The notes: a model not told the origin generated them from the sequence alone. A stretch of 46,433 bases of DNA from Candidatus Bathyarchaeota archaeon (GCA_030602965.1 JAUVYS010000002.1:1-46433), one strand, 5' to 3'. Numbered from the stretch's first letter, positions 1 through 6,795 are shown. A program made the numbers and translations.

Positions 1-130
1 CAAAAAAAAAAAAAAAAATGGTCTAGTCCTTTTTTAGCTTAAGACCAGCCAACAAGCCGACCCAATAACCCAAAGCATAAGCCGACATAATAAACCAAAA
101 CAAACCAACACATAAGACGACAAACAAACT
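1..130. other. Non-coding left end
   Basis: No convincing gene. It opens with an A18 run. TGGTCT (19-24) and AGACCA (about 42-47) can form a hairpin around a T-rich loop, followed by C/A-rich sequence with two copies of AGCCGAC (from 55 and 80). It lies just downstream of the last minus-strand gene, so it may hold that operon's terminator. No inverted or direct repeat with the right end is visible beyond a few bases. Confidence 0.5.
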
Positions 131-313
131 TTAACCGTCCATAATGTTAAGAGCTTCGTTTACATCTTCAATAGCCGACACAATAAATTCTCTTAAACCC
201 GAGCCTTTTTCAGTAAAAATCTCAGCATTAACCAAACCACTTTTCGCAATTCCCAACCACTTTATTATCTGAGTCTGTTTCCACGCGGGCAACGGGTGAG
301 TTTCAAAAGCCAA
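131..313 (-). CDS. Small hypothetical protein, 60 aa
   Basis: Not recognised. A soluble, mildly acidic protein with a Trp-rich N-terminus (PAWKQTQIIKWLG) and a C-terminus likely to be helical. The start is TTG, chosen because GAGAGGT lies a few bases upstream and no ATG is suitably placed. It is the last gene of the left minus-strand cluster. The gene just upstream ends inside the promoter-like block in front of it. Confidence 0.6.
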   Translation of the reverse strand: MAFETHPLPAWKQTQIIKWLGIAKSGLVNAEIFTEKGSGLREFIVSAIEDVNEALNIMDG

Positions 314-326
314 CTTAAAAACCTCT

Positions 327-434
327 CTAACCTATACCTATACGTTTTGCTTGATTCGGACAATCTTCAGGGATAAACGCTTTAATGTTTAAGCAGTATA
401 TACCACGATTATTTGAGCAACCTTTACAACTCAA
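327..434 (-). CDS. Cys-rich miniprotein, 35 aa
   Basis: A short ORF starting at TTG with GGTGA seven bases upstream. It reads MSCKGC, then two further Cys residues, and probably binds one zinc ion (CxxC, C, C). Its last codons run through the GCAAAACG element that precedes the next gene, so coding sequence and control element overlap. No family is recognised; the ribosome binding site and Cys pattern are the only support. Confidence 0.45.
   Translation of the reverse strand: MSCKGCSNNRGIYCLNIKAFIPEDCPNQAKRIGIG
331..350 (-). promoter_or_regulatory. GCAAAA/TATAG element before the 131-313 gene
   Basis: On the minus strand it reads GCAAAACGTATAGGTATAGG, followed by GAGAGG and the TTG start. 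It matches the recurrent block described at 757-776. Confidence 0.5.
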
Positions 435-449
435 AGTTTTTCACCTGTC

Positions 450-743
450 TTATCTTCTCCCTGAATAATGGAGGTTAGCCTGGGGGATCTCCCAAGTTCG
501 AGGTCGTAATCTGTTTATCTCAGCATCAACAAAATAGCCCCAAACTTCAACACTTCCCTGAATGAAACCAAACCATTTTTTCCCCTTAAGAACTCCATCG
601 GGAAATTCATATTCTCCCTCTTCAACTATCTCAACGCCAAACCAAAACCAACCACTAAAAGATTCCCAACCTTTCAAAACCTCTTTGTCGTCTATAAAGA
701 GCTTAGTCTTATCGCCCACTTCCCGACTTTCAAACCGTGCCAT
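450..743 (-). CDS. Hypothetical protein, 97 aa
   Basis: Not recognised. The ATG start is well supported: GGTGAG lies four bases upstream, preceded by a full GCAAAA...TATAGG block. The protein is rich in Trp, Gly and acidic residues (for example GWESFSGWFWFG) with alternating hydrophobics, suggesting a small all-beta fold. No Cys cluster, signal peptide or membrane segment. Confidence 0.7.
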   Translation of the reverse strand: MARFESREVGDKTKLFIDDKEVLKGWESFSGWFWFGVEIVEEGEYEFPDGVLKGKKWFGFIQGSVEVWGYFVDAEINRLRPRTWEIPQANLHYSGRR

Positions 744-756
744 ATTCTCACCTTAA

Positions 757-776
757 CCTATACTGGAAGGTTTTGC
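757..776 (-). promoter_or_regulatory. GCAAAA/TATAG element before the 450-743 gene
   Basis: Best example of the recurrent left-arm block. The minus strand reads GCAAAACCTTCCAGTATAGG, then GGTGAG and ATG. The upstream gene's stop codon TAA directly abuts GCAAAA. GCAAA resembles an archaeal BRE, but the following bases are not a classical TATA box; the TATAG part sits only about 19 bases before the ATG. A dedicated viral promoter is my inference. Confidence 0.6.
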
Positions 777-1133
777 TTAGATCTTTTCTACGTCTTGACC
801 TAAAAGTTTCGCAAAGGCTTCGGCTGTTTGGTGGTCGTTTACTCCTTCAAGAGTCTTAAAAGCTATCTCTCGCGCTTCGCTAATACTGTATTTGATAGCT
901 CTACCGATTACCTCAGTTAAGGCATTATGAAGAGCGGTCTTTTTCTGTTCCTCTTTTGACATCTCAAAGTCTTTCTGAAGTATGCGGTACTTCAAATATT
1001 CCCGATTATGACGAATCAAGGGTTCAAGAGATTCAATAACCAACTGAATGTTTAATTCATATTTCTTACTTTCTTCATACCTCTTCCTCTCATGCTCGTT
1101 GATAAAATCCTGTTCTTCTTCGGTGTAACTCAT
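777..1133 (-). CDS. Helical hypothetical protein, 118 aa
   Basis: Not recognised. Almost entirely alpha-helical and charged (MSYTEEEQDFINEHERKR...). I start it at the ATG at 1133 because GAGGT lies nine bases upstream; an ORF nine codons longer exists but has no ribosome binding site. The gene 1135-1353 ends two bases before this ATG, so the pair is probably translationally coupled. Confidence 0.65.
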   Translation of the reverse strand: MSYTEEEQDFINEHERKRYEESKKYELNIQLVIESLEPLIRHNREYLKYRILQKDFEMSKEEQKKTALHNALTEVIGRAIKYSISEAREIAFKTLEGVNDHQTAEAFAKLLGQDVEKI

Positions 1134-1134
1134 T

Positions 1135-1353
1135 TCAATCAACCTCTTCATTTTCATCATCCCAAATAATGTAATCTACTCTACTGAATGGCATAAATAT
1201 TTTATTTCCATTCTCAAGAATAGCTTTTACATATAACTGTTGAAAAATCGTGTGTGCGGTGATTTGAATCTGTGCATGGCTATCTATAGTATCAGTCACT
1301 AATCTACCTGACCCCTCTTTATTTGACATGTTTTCACGAAAATATTTATTCAT
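1135..1353 (-). CDS. Hypothetical protein, 72 aa
   Basis: Not recognised. The open frame extends to a TTG at 1368, but GAGGTC six bases before the ATG at 1353 makes MNKYFREN the likely N-terminus. Predicted beta-rich C-terminus ending in an acidic tail (DDENEEVD). First gene of a two-gene unit. Confidence 0.65.
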   Translation of the reverse strand: MNKYFRENMSNKEGSGRLVTDTIDSHAQIQITAHTIFQQLYVKAILENGNKIFMPFSRVDYIIWDDENEEVD

Positions 1354-1495
1354 ATTTCTTGACCTCAATCTATAAACTGAGGTTTTGCGTTAACATTAGC
1401 CGACAAAAAAAAGATATATGAAATATACGCAAAAATGGATCCGAAAAGATGATAAATGAATCGTACATCAAAGACAAAAAAAAAGAGGGAGGCAG
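1354..1495. other. Intergenic region with control block and T-rich terminator
   Basis: On the minus strand, transcription leaving the 1496-2476 gene meets CCTCCCTC followed by T9, a plausible archaeal T-tract terminator. GCAAAACCTCAGTTTATAG at 1370-1388 then precedes the next gene. One AGCCGACA copy lies at 1398-1405. No ORF. Confidence 0.5.
1370..1388 (-). promoter_or_regulatory. GCAAAA/TATAG element before 1135-1353
   Basis: The minus strand reads GCAAAACCTCAGTTTATAG, then ATTGAGGTC and the ATG at 1353. It follows a T-rich stretch, so here it is likely to initiate rather than merely couple genes. Confidence 0.55.
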
Positions 1496-2476
1496 TTAAG
1501 CCTTTATCAAGTCGCTGAGTTTCTTCAGCTTTCCAGACTTCACCCGTTCCTTAAGCCAACCAAGACCTTTATCAACCGCTTCTTTTTTGTCGTCTATCAA
1601 TAAGCAAGCTCCTGAGATCGTGCTTAGTTTCTGTTTAGTGTGGTCTGTCTGTCCCTTCGGAGTCTTCCTGAACTCTCCATGTCCAGCGATCCAACTGGAA
1701 GCCATAGCCAAACCCCAAAGCGTCTTCGGTTCATCTTTGAAACGATCAAAAACCGTCTTGATTGTCTTCTTACCTAACCCATAGCTTAAGCCCATAGCCG
1801 ACATAATAACCCTCATTTCTTTAGCCGACACACTAACTTTTCTCGATTGTTTTACACGGTTAAATACGCTGTGCTGATTGTCTTCTGCTCGTTTGATTGC
1901 TTCTTTCAATCTCGGTTCAAGTTCTCGAAGGCGTTCAATCCTTAACACCCGTTCAAAGTTTCCAGTGTTCAATCCGAACCTTTGAAGCCCTGACACATTC
2001 AACCAGGAGAGAGGATTAAAACACAACTCTACACGAATGAAAGATCCTATTCTTATGGCGTTTCGTGTGGTGATAGTTCCCCCGTTGATCTGGAAGCCCA
2101 CCTTCAAACCTGCAACTTCTCTGATAAAATCTACTTTCCCGTACATCCCTTCAACATCCAACAAAGGAACGCCTATGATCTTCTCTGCTGTTTGATACAC
2201 AACTTCGGGAGGGATCAACAAATGCTTCTGTGTGGCTACTGCCCTAACTTTCCCGTCTATTACGATAAACTGCAAAGGCTTCGAGTTAGGCGTGTGGTTT
2301 TCATCAAAGAACCCTAAACCCTTCCTTTTAATCTCTGCATCTATCTTACGCCCATGCACAAGTCTAAGATAAGACCATTTCGCACGTTTCCTCCAAACTG
2401 GAAGATCCGCCTGTGTGCCGTCTTCTAACTCTACAACACTCGGAGATTGTAAAGTTCCAACTAAAATCTGCTCCAT
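1496..2476 (-). CDS. Plasmid/phage-type hypothetical protein, 326 aa (DUF932-like?)
   Basis: Largest protein of the left arm. The central part (residues about 60-165), with NHTPNSKPLQFIVIDGKVRAV and GFQINGGTITTRNAIRIG, is reminiscent of the DUF932 plasmid/phage proteins, but I cannot confirm this without a profile search. The C-terminal half is helical and basic. The start is ATG with GGGTGAGAG upstream and a complete control block. It could act in replication or recombination; that is a guess from size and position only. Confidence 0.6.
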   Translation of the reverse strand: MEQILVGTLQSPSVVELEDGTQADLPVWRKRAKWSYLRLVHGRKIDAEIKRKGLGFFDENHTPNSKPLQFIVIDGKVRAVATQKHLLIPPEVVYQTAEKIIGVPLLDVEGMYGKVDFIREVAGLKVGFQINGGTITTRNAIRIGSFIRVELCFNPLSWLNVSGLQRFGLNTGNFERVLRIERLRELEPRLKEAIKRAEDNQHSVFNRVKQSRKVSVSAKEMRVIMSAMGLSYGLGKKTIKTVFDRFKDEPKTLWGLAMASSWIAGHGEFRKTPKGQTDHTKQKLSTISGACLLIDDKKEAVDKGLGWLKERVKSGKLKKLSDLIKA

Positions 2477-2490
2477 TATTTCACTCTCAC

Positions 2491-2510
2491 CCTATAAGTA
2501 AGGATTTTGC
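2491..2510 (-). promoter_or_regulatory. GCAAAA/TATAG element before 1496-2476
   Basis: The minus strand reads GCAAAATCCTTACTTATAGG, directly after the TAG stop of the upstream gene and followed by GTGAG and ATG. Confidence 0.55.
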
Positions 2511-2807
2511 CTAATTTGTTTGTCGGCTTCTGTTTTTCCATCTCTTATGTATTTCTTTTCGAGTATGCTCAATGCAAAGCCTCCATATATCGCATAAACT
2601 CCCTTTAGAGACAATTTCTTGTTTTTGACATTTTTTACAAGCAATTATGAATCCACTTTTCATATCCTTGAGTACCCCACCCGTTTCAAGAATAACTATT
2701 CCACCTTTATTTTCATAGATTTCTTCAACAAGAAAGAAACTTTTTCCCTTCTCTTCATGGATCTTCATTAATTCTTTCTTTTCCAAAAAATTTTCTACGT
2801 AAGCCAT
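2511..2807 (-). CDS. Zinc-ribbon-like protein, 98 aa
   Basis: The N-terminal half (MAYVENFLEKKELM...) is helical. The C-terminal half has CKKC and later Cys and His residues that could hold zinc, with a basic tail suited to nucleic-acid contact. Start at the ATG at 2807: AAGGAG lies upstream and the previous stop overlaps it as TAATG. A longer ORF starting MYGERRR is an artefact of overlap with the upstream gene. Confidence 0.6.
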   Translation of the reverse strand: MAYVENFLEKKELMKIHEEKGKSFFLVEEIYENKGGIVILETGGVLKDMKSGFIIACKKCQKQEIVSKGSLCDIWRLCIEHTRKEIHKRWKNRSRQTN

Positions 2808-2977
2808 TATTTCGCTTCTCCTTCTTTCTCCATACATTCTTTACATATCGGGTAAGATTCCCCGTGACCTTGACAATGAAACCAGTCCTTATCTTCAACC
2901 ATATCAGAAGTCAAGTCTTTACCACAATTAAAACAGTCACCCCAAACCTGTAAGAGTTTATCTATGTCGTCTATCAT
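2807..2977 (-). CDS. Zinc-binding miniprotein, 56 aa
   Basis: Begins MIDDIDKLLQVWGDCFNCG and has two CxxC pairs (CFNC, CKEC) plus His residues, a classic small zinc-ribbon layout. Its start overlaps the upstream stop as ATGA and its stop overlaps the downstream start as TAATG, which strongly supports it as a real gene. The sequence encoding IDDIDKLL is repeated exactly (23 nt) in the 3156-3350 gene. Confidence 0.65.
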   Translation of the reverse strand: MIDDIDKLLQVWGDCFNCGKDLTSDMVEDKDWFHCQGHGESYPICKECMEKEGEAK

Positions 2978-3159
2978 TTCTCAACTTTCCCGTCTAATCT
3001 GAAGCTCCTACATTTCAATACATCTTTAAGGTATTGACGATTAGGCTGTTCTATTGAATGTTGTTCAATCTCTAAATAGTACCCGTATTTCATCTGACAG
3101 TTTCGACATCTCTCTGAAGAAAAACCACTATTCCAAACATGACCGCTTGCTTCTATCAT
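2974..3159 (-). CDS. Cys-containing miniprotein, 61 aa
   Basis: Contains CRNC and a later single Cys with several His residues. Probable zinc binder of unknown role. It overlaps both neighbours by four bases (ATGA), so it is read as part of a tightly coupled cassette of zinc miniproteins. Confidence 0.6.
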   Translation of the reverse strand: MIEASGHVWNSGFSSERCRNCQMKYGYYLEIEQHSIEQPNRQYLKDVLKCRSFRLDGKVEK

Positions 3160-3350
3160 TTCGCTTCCTCAAAACAATCTGGACATAATCGATTATAATG
3201 AAGAGGTAAATCATTTCTTCCACATTTTTTACAGGGAACATTCAAAATATCCTCCTTCAAGAGTTTATCTATGTCGTCTATAATCTTAGCTCTCTCAACA
3301 TAACCGTCAAGAGTCTTTCCCTTGAAGAGATCCTTAAGTTTCTCGTTCAT
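3156..3350 (-). CDS. Zinc-ribbon miniprotein, 64 aa
   Basis: An N-terminal helix is followed by CKKCGR and CPDCF, a CxxC...CxxC zinc ribbon at residues about 40-58. Start ATG with GAGGAA upstream. It shares IDDIDKLL with the 56-aa protein two genes downstream, from a 23-nt identical stretch, which indicates recent segmental duplication. Likely a nucleic-acid or protein adaptor. Confidence 0.65.
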   Translation of the reverse strand: MNEKLKDLFKGKTLDGYVERAKIIDDIDKLLKEDILNVPCKKCGRNDLPLHYNRLCPDCFEEAK

Positions 3351-3411
3351 CTTTATTCCTCATACGTCTTATTTTTCCTTTGTACCGATAAGAACGTGGA
3401 CATCTTTTCAT
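3334..3411 (-). CDS. Very small basic peptide, 25 aa
   Basis: A weak candidate. ATG with GAGGA upstream (spacing about 8), encoding a very basic peptide (MKRCPRSYRYKGKIRR...). It overlaps the next gene's start by 17 bases. No homology is claimed. Confidence 0.3.
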   Translation of the reverse strand: MKRCPRSYRYKGKIRRMRNKDERET

Positions 3412-3426
3412 AGTCTAGTCCTCAAT

Positions 3427-3555
3427 CTAAGCAGGTCTTTGAATTCTCCTTATTTCGTATCCCCAAGACTTTTCAAGCAAGAGATATTTACCTTTGAAGT
3501 GTTCCCGTTTCTGTATGGTTTCAAAAAGATCCTTTAATAAACCAATAGCGTTCAA
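3427..3555 (-). CDS. Small hypothetical protein, 42 aa
   Basis: Starts at TTG with GGGAGAA upstream, behind a control block at 3567-3590. The sequence is basic and helical at first, then beta-like (KGKYLLLEKSWGYEIRRI). Not recognised. The alternative ATG four bases upstream gives only a 12-residue peptide. Confidence 0.45.
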   Translation of the reverse strand: MNAIGLLKDLFETIQKREHFKGKYLLLEKSWGYEIRRIQRPA

Positions 3556-3566
3556 TCATTCTCCCT

Positions 3567-3590
3567 CAATAAAGAAAAGGAGGGTTTTGC
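3567..3590 (-). promoter_or_regulatory. GCAAAA element before 3427-3555
   Basis: The minus strand reads GCAAAACCCTCCTTTTCTTT then ATTGAGGGAGA. It abuts the TAA of 3591-4016. The TATA-like part is degenerate (CTTTAT). Confidence 0.45.
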
Positions 3591-4016
3591 TTATCCTTGT
3601 TTATAGATCCATTGTTTAAGACGACATAGATACTGTTTGTCTTGCAGTTGTAAGATTGCTTCATGGTCTTCTATAAAATCAGAGTTGTCTGGATAGAATC
3701 GTTTCAATAGATGAAAATAGATTCTTGTCCACATACGATCTAAGGGAGCATCCATACTTGCTGTTGCGATATACGTTAATGCTTCATAATCGGTGGCTTC
3801 CGTTATTTTCTCCCCTTTACTATTCTTGATTTGTTTTAATCGTTCCATTTGGATTCGAGTCTTTTGTTCCTCAGTTATCATAGCTGACCATCCTCTATGA
3901 CCAATGATAGTTCTCGGCTTCGAGAGAAGTTCAGCTAACATATCAAATATCCGTAAACCTTGTTCTCTCTGTTTAACTGTGCCTTCACCGAAAAGCAGTT
4001 TTTGTTCTTTCGTCAT
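3591..4016 (-). CDS. Hypothetical protein, 141 aa
   Basis: Not recognised. Predominantly helical and basic, with no Cys pairs except a single CRLKQW near the end. ATG with GAGATA upstream and a GCAAAACG control block. Its stop codon directly abuts the next GCAAAA block. Confidence 0.7.
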   Translation of the reverse strand: MTKEQKLLFGEGTVKQREQGLRIFDMLAELLSKPRTIIGHRGWSAMITEEQKTRIQMERLKQIKNSKGEKITEATDYEALTYIATASMDAPLDRMWTRIYFHLLKRFYPDNSDFIEDHEAILQLQDKQYLCRLKQWIYKQG

Positions 4017-4028
4017 GGTATCTCAATC

Positions 4029-4046
4029 TTTACTCTGTCGTTTTGC
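4029..4046 (-). promoter_or_regulatory. GCAAAA element before 3591-4016
   Basis: The minus strand reads GCAAAACGACAGAGTAAA, then GATTGAGA and ATG. The TATA-like half is weak (GTAAAG). Between here and 4142 only very short ORFs are present. Confidence 0.45.
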
Positions 4047-4142
4047 TTAGAAAATTCTAAAGCTCCGCATAAAGCATCATTGCTTAAACTATTCAAGTAA
4101 CCAAGAAGGAGTCTTCTTCGGCATTAGTACCATCATCACCCC

Positions 4143-4586
4143 CTAAAAGAAGTTAGATAGAGATTTTTGATCTCCTTGTTGTCCAAATAATTCTCTAGTT
4201 TTCTTCTTGAATATTTTAATCAAAGCGTTATTGATCTCTATTGGAATATTGACTATGACTTCCCCTTCACAATTTAAACAATTAGTGAGATAAGCGGTTC
4301 GGTCTTTTTCAGGATCAAAACAGAAACTATTCGAGTTGTATGTATCACATATTGGACATTTAACATTAGTCCATGCTATTTGTGTTGAGAGGATTCCAAA
4401 ATTCTCATCTTTAAACTCTATACAGGGTGTTACTTTTCCCTTCCCATCCATAAACACAACTTCTTCTGTCGTCTTCTCTTCTATTGAGGGTTTCCAGTCT
4501 TCCCGTACTTTATCAAAGGTTTCTCCAAGAGTAGCCATTTCCATTTGACGCGCAAGTTCAATAGCATCATCAGCCGGTTGGCGCAA
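4143..4586 (-). CDS. Zinc-ribbon protein, 147 aa
   Basis: Residues about 1-60 are acidic and helical. A zinc ribbon follows, with CPIC and, about 25 residues on, CLNC; the C-terminus is basic (KIFKKKTRELFG). The start is taken as TTG at 4586, with GAGATGATG just upstream; an internal ATG (MEMATLGE) is the alternative. Possibly a nucleic-acid-binding regulator. Confidence 0.6.
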   Translation of the reverse strand: MRQPADDAIELARQMEMATLGETFDKVREDWKPSIEEKTTEEVVFMDGKGKVTPCIEFKDENFGILSTQIAWTNVKCPICDTYNSNSFCFDPEKDRTAYLTNCLNCEGEVIVNIPIEINNALIKIFKKKTRELFGQQGDQKSLSNFF

Positions 4587-4601
4587 ACAACATCATCTCT
4601 A

Positions 4602-4622
4602 CTTTAAACATAGAGATTTTGC
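4602..4622 (-). promoter_or_regulatory. GCAAAA element before 4143-4586
   Basis: The minus strand reads GCAAAATCTCTATGTTTAAAG, then GAGATGATG. The TATA-like part is TTTAAAG. Confidence 0.45.
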
Positions 4623-4631
4623 GTAGATTTC

Positions 4632-4880
4632 TCAATCTTTCTTCATGACCTCAGCTTTCATCTCTTCAAATTTTTTGGAATAAGATTTTTTCAGATCCAA
4701 ATATTTCATTAAACGATTTGATTCATCCTGCACTCCTTCATGTATCAAAGATAGTAATGGACAAAATTGACTGAGAACTTCTCTTACCTTTGGCTTCACC
4801 TCTGGCACATAATTCTGAACCGCAAAACGTTTTTCTTGTTCACACTCATCCTTCACAGGACACAACTTACACTTCATCAT
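4632..4880 (-). CDS. Cys-cluster protein, 82 aa
   Basis: Begins MMKCKLCPVKDEC with a further Cys near residue 40. The four-Cys spacing (CxxC, C, C) could bind zinc or an Fe-S cluster. The rest is helical and charged. GAGGT lies four bases before the first ATG, behind a strong GCAAAA...TATAG block. Function unknown. Confidence 0.65.
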   Translation of the reverse strand: MMKCKLCPVKDECEQEKRFAVQNYVPEVKPKVREVLSQFCPLLSLIHEGVQDESNRLMKYLDLKKSYSKKFEEMKAEVMKKD

Positions 4881-4892
4881 TTCAACCTCAAT

Positions 4893-4911
4893 CTATACAA
4901 AAAGTTTTTGC
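4893..4911 (-). promoter_or_regulatory. GCAAAA/TATAG element before 4632-4880
   Basis: The minus strand reads GCAAAAACTTTTTGTATAG, then ATTGAGGTTGAA and ATG. Here CTTTTTGTATA could itself act as a TATA box. Confidence 0.55.
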
Positions 4912-4915
4912 GTGA

Positions 4916-5287
4916 CTATTCACCCAACAAAAAAATAATATCTTTAATAAGTGATCTTGAAACTTTCACATGATCCTCTGGTGGCAGACATTTTGAGCAT
5001 CCTTTTCCTTTACACACATTACATGATTCATGTAAAAAACCTTCAAGATATTTCTGTAATTGTCTTTTTCTTTCTTTCATATAAGAGGGATTCTTTCTAA
5101 CGGAAACAGATGATATTACTTGTTCAAAGTCTTCCTTCTTAACTGAACCTAAAGGTGTGAGATTAGTATCTTCACCTGACGATTCTAGTAGGGATACACT
5201 GTATGTATCAGGGCTAGTCTTATCCCAAATAAACATCAAAGTCTTATCAGAACCTAATTCCAACTCAAACATTTTCTTCTCAGTCAT
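4916..5287 (-). CDS. Hypothetical protein with Cys motif, 123 aa
   Basis: Residues 1-75 look like a small alpha/beta domain (MFELELGSDKTLMFIWD). The C-terminal part has CNVCKGKGCSKC, close to the CxxCxGxG repeat of DnaJ-type zinc fingers, though only one repeat is present. Start ATG with GGTG upstream. Confidence 0.65.
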   Translation of the reverse strand: MTEKKMFELELGSDKTLMFIWDKTSPDTYSVSLLESSGEDTNLTPLGSVKKEDFEQVISSVSVRKNPSYMKERKRQLQKYLEGFLHESCNVCKGKGCSKCLPPEDHVKVSRSLIKDIIFLLGE

Positions 5288-5296
5288 TATCTACAC

Positions 5297-5317
5297 CTAA
5301 CGCGTAAAGATTTTATC
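5297..5317 (-). promoter_or_regulatory. Degenerate control element before 4916-5287
   Basis: The minus strand has GATAAAATCTTTACGCGTTAGG then TGTAGATA and ATG. It keeps the spacing of the recurrent block but has lost GCAAAA. Weak, and it overlaps the end of the upstream gene. Confidence 0.25.
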
Positions 5318-5512
5318 ATAGAATAAAATAATAAAAAAAAACCCGATTACAAGAATTCCAATAAATAATATTACACCGATGATAATCCAACTTATTAGAA
5401 ATATCCAAAGAGGTATTTTATATCCAACAAGCAAATAAGCTGCTATACATGCCGCTACAAAAGCAACATAACCAAATGCTAATATGAGCATGAAAGCCGA
5501 TATTTTATCCAT
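5297..5512 (-). CDS. Small membrane protein, 71 aa
   Basis: Two long hydrophobic segments (about residues 7-30 and 34-65) with almost no charges between them and a basic C-terminal end. A two-helix membrane protein, perhaps acting at the cell envelope. The ribosome binding site is weak (GGAC). Not recognised by sequence. Confidence 0.6.
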   Translation of the reverse strand: MDKISAFMLILAFGYVAFVAACIAAYLLVGYKIPLWIFLISWIIIGVILFIGILVIGFFFIILFYDKIFTR

Positions 5513-5515
5513 TTT

Positions 5516-5857
5516 TTATTTGTCCTGGGCATTTTCTTCCCTTAACATTTTTTGAATTGTTTCAGCTAATTCCTTATATTTATCATTGTACACCTTAATT
5601 TCCCATTTCCACCCGTGCAGTCCTGCTACTTCACGTTCTATCGTCATGATCCCATGCCATTTATCACGCCAACCAAAAGGAGTATATTTTCGTAAAAAAT
5701 GTCCTTCTTTTGGATGAATAACTATCCACGGCGCATCGACACATGAATACAATTCGGCGATCAGATTTCCAGGTAATACTCTCTGTACCTTCTCTTTTAC
5801 CTCTTTTATGGTTAGAACCTTTTTGGGTTTAACAATTTCAATCGAAACATCAACCAT
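5516..5857 (-). CDS. Hypothetical protein, 113 aa
   Basis: Not recognised. An alpha/beta protein with several Trp residues (CVDAPWIVIHPKEGHF, FGWRDKWHGIM). GAGG lies upstream of both the TTG at 5863 and the ATG at 5857; I chose the ATG. Its stop lies just before the membrane-protein start. Confidence 0.6.
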   Translation of the reverse strand: MVDVSIEIVKPKKVLTIKEVKEKVQRVLPGNLIAELYSCVDAPWIVIHPKEGHFLRKYTPFGWRDKWHGIMTIEREVAGLHGWKWEIKVYNDKYKELAETIQKMLREENAQDK

Positions 5858-5902
5858 ACTCAATCATCCTCTTCTCTATCAACTGTGCTTCATTACTCTT
5901 CA

Positions 5903-6151
5903 TTACTCTGTAAGAGTTTTAGGGGTAGCACGTACTAGAAAAACATCGTCTTTGAGGATACCACTAATCTTTTTTCCGTGAAAAAGCACTTTCACCACTG
6001 TTTCCCCGTCACAGATTCGCACGTCTCGATCAACATCAATAATGATTTCTCTGAGATCCGGCTTCCAACCAAGAGCTTTCATTTCCTGTGGGCTAACTTT
6101 TGGTTTAAATCTAATCCACAAATTCTTATCATCTCGCATTTCAAGATACAA
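5903..6151 (-). CDS. Hypothetical protein, 82 aa
   Basis: Not recognised; likely beta-rich (repeated short hydrophobic strands, DVRICDGETVVKVLFHG). The start is TTG at 6151, supported by GGTGAG seven bases upstream and a full control block. The first internal ATG has no binding site. Confidence 0.6.
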   Translation of the reverse strand: MYLEMRDDKNLWIRFKPKVSPQEMKALGWKPDLREIIIDVDRDVRICDGETVVKVLFHGKKISGILKDDVFLVRATPKTLTE

Positions 6152-6164
6152 TTCAACTCACCTA

Positions 6165-6185
6165 CTTTATACTCAGAAGTTTTGC
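6165..6185 (-). promoter_or_regulatory. GCAAAA/TATA element before 5903-6151
   Basis: The minus strand reads GCAAAACTTCTGAGTATAAAG, then GGTGAG and TTG. It abuts the TAA of 6186-6302. Confidence 0.55.
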
Positions 6186-6302
6186 TTAAAAATGACCTGG
6201 AGGAGGATATTTACCAAAAAATTCTATTAATTCTTCTACAAACTTGTCAATACGTTTCTTAATTTTCTTCTTGATCGTTTTGAGCTTCATCTTTCTATTC
6301 AT
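6186..6302 (-). CDS. Small basic peptide, 38 aa
   Basis: Starts MNRKMKLKTIKKKIKKR and ends PPPGHF: a highly basic amphipathic helix with a proline tail. Its ATG overlaps the stop of the 22-aa ORF upstream (ATGA), suggesting coupled translation. Could bind nucleic acid or membranes; no family known to me. Confidence 0.45.
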   Translation of the reverse strand: MNRKMKLKTIKKKIKKRIDKFVEELIEFFGKYPPPGHF

Positions 6303-6367
6303 CTTCGGACAAACCAAAAAACCGCGAATAAACCCGAAGAAATCAATCCATCAACCTGAACTCCCAT
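6299..6367 (-). CDS. Leader peptide, 22 aa
   Basis: ATG with GAGGAG upstream (MGVQVDGLISSGLFAVFWFVRR). First frame after the outermost left-arm promoter. A hydrophobic core with a basic end could insert in the membrane. Short, so uncertain. Confidence 0.35.
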   Translation of the reverse strand: MGVQVDGLISSGLFAVFWFVRR

Positions 6368-6382
6368 AGTTATAAACTCCTC

Positions 6383-6404
6383 ATATTATACTGTTAATTT
6401 TTGC
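6383..6404 (-). promoter_or_regulatory. GCAAAA/TATA promoter of the left arm
   Basis: The minus strand reads GCAAAAATTAACAGTATAATAT followed by GAGGAG and ATG. This is the first block of the left cluster and lies in a divergent intergenic region, so it must drive transcription initiation rather than simply couple genes. Confidence 0.6.
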
Positions 6405-6409
6405 CTAAA

Positions 6410-6418
6410 AGTTTAAAG
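6410..6418 (+). promoter_or_regulatory. TATA box for 6451-6735
   Basis: AGTTTAAAG lies about 35-40 bases before the ATG at 6451. The predicted transcript start near 6440 leaves only a short leader. It diverges from the 6383-6404 promoter. Confidence 0.5.
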
Positions 6419-6450
6419 GAACGGAACACATATCTTTTTTGTGGTTAAAC

Positions 6451-6735
6451 ATGGTTTTTCTTTATGAAGATTATAAACCACAACAAATCAAATCTCCTAT
6501 TTCAGATACGAGAATAGGGAGAGAACGAATAAAAAACAATCAGATAACTGGAGAAGTTCCCTATCATCCTCCTTTCCGTCCTGTTGGTCCACACTCAGTA
6601 ATAGAGGAAATCGGCGGCGGTGTCGACAGTAAACACCGTCTTGGAAGAACTCAATATTGGCCTACAGAACATAAAAGCCCGGGTATAGTTGACAGTCAAT
6701 GGTATCCTTGGCAGACAACAATTGAAGAAGTTTGA
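6451..6735 (+). CDS. Tag-bearing protein, 94 aa
   Basis: Begins MVFLYEDYKPQQ, one of the proteins sharing the M[VP][FLI]L[YF][EDP] N-terminal tag. The remainder is Pro/Gly-rich, with few predicted helices and no Cys. I start at the ATG at 6451 because that exposes the tag; a TTG four codons earlier is open but lacks a binding site. Possibly a minor virion protein. Confidence 0.65.
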   Translation: MVFLYEDYKPQQIKSPISDTRIGRERIKNNQITGEVPYHPPFRPVGPHSVIEEIGGGVDSKHRLGRTQYWPTEHKSPGIVDSQWYPWQTTIEEV

Positions 6736-6795
6736 TACACACCAACTAGAAATATTTAAAAAGAAATATTGAATAATAAAAAAAGATGATATAAA
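6735..6795 (+). promoter_or_regulatory. Hairpin and TATA box between 6451-6735 and 6796-7326
   Basis: AATATTT (6751-6757) and AAATATT can pair, possibly a weak terminator. The same ATATTTAAAAAG resembles the TATA box before the large RNA at 45.6 kb and is correctly placed to give a transcript beginning about 15 bases before the ATG. Confidence 0.4.
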
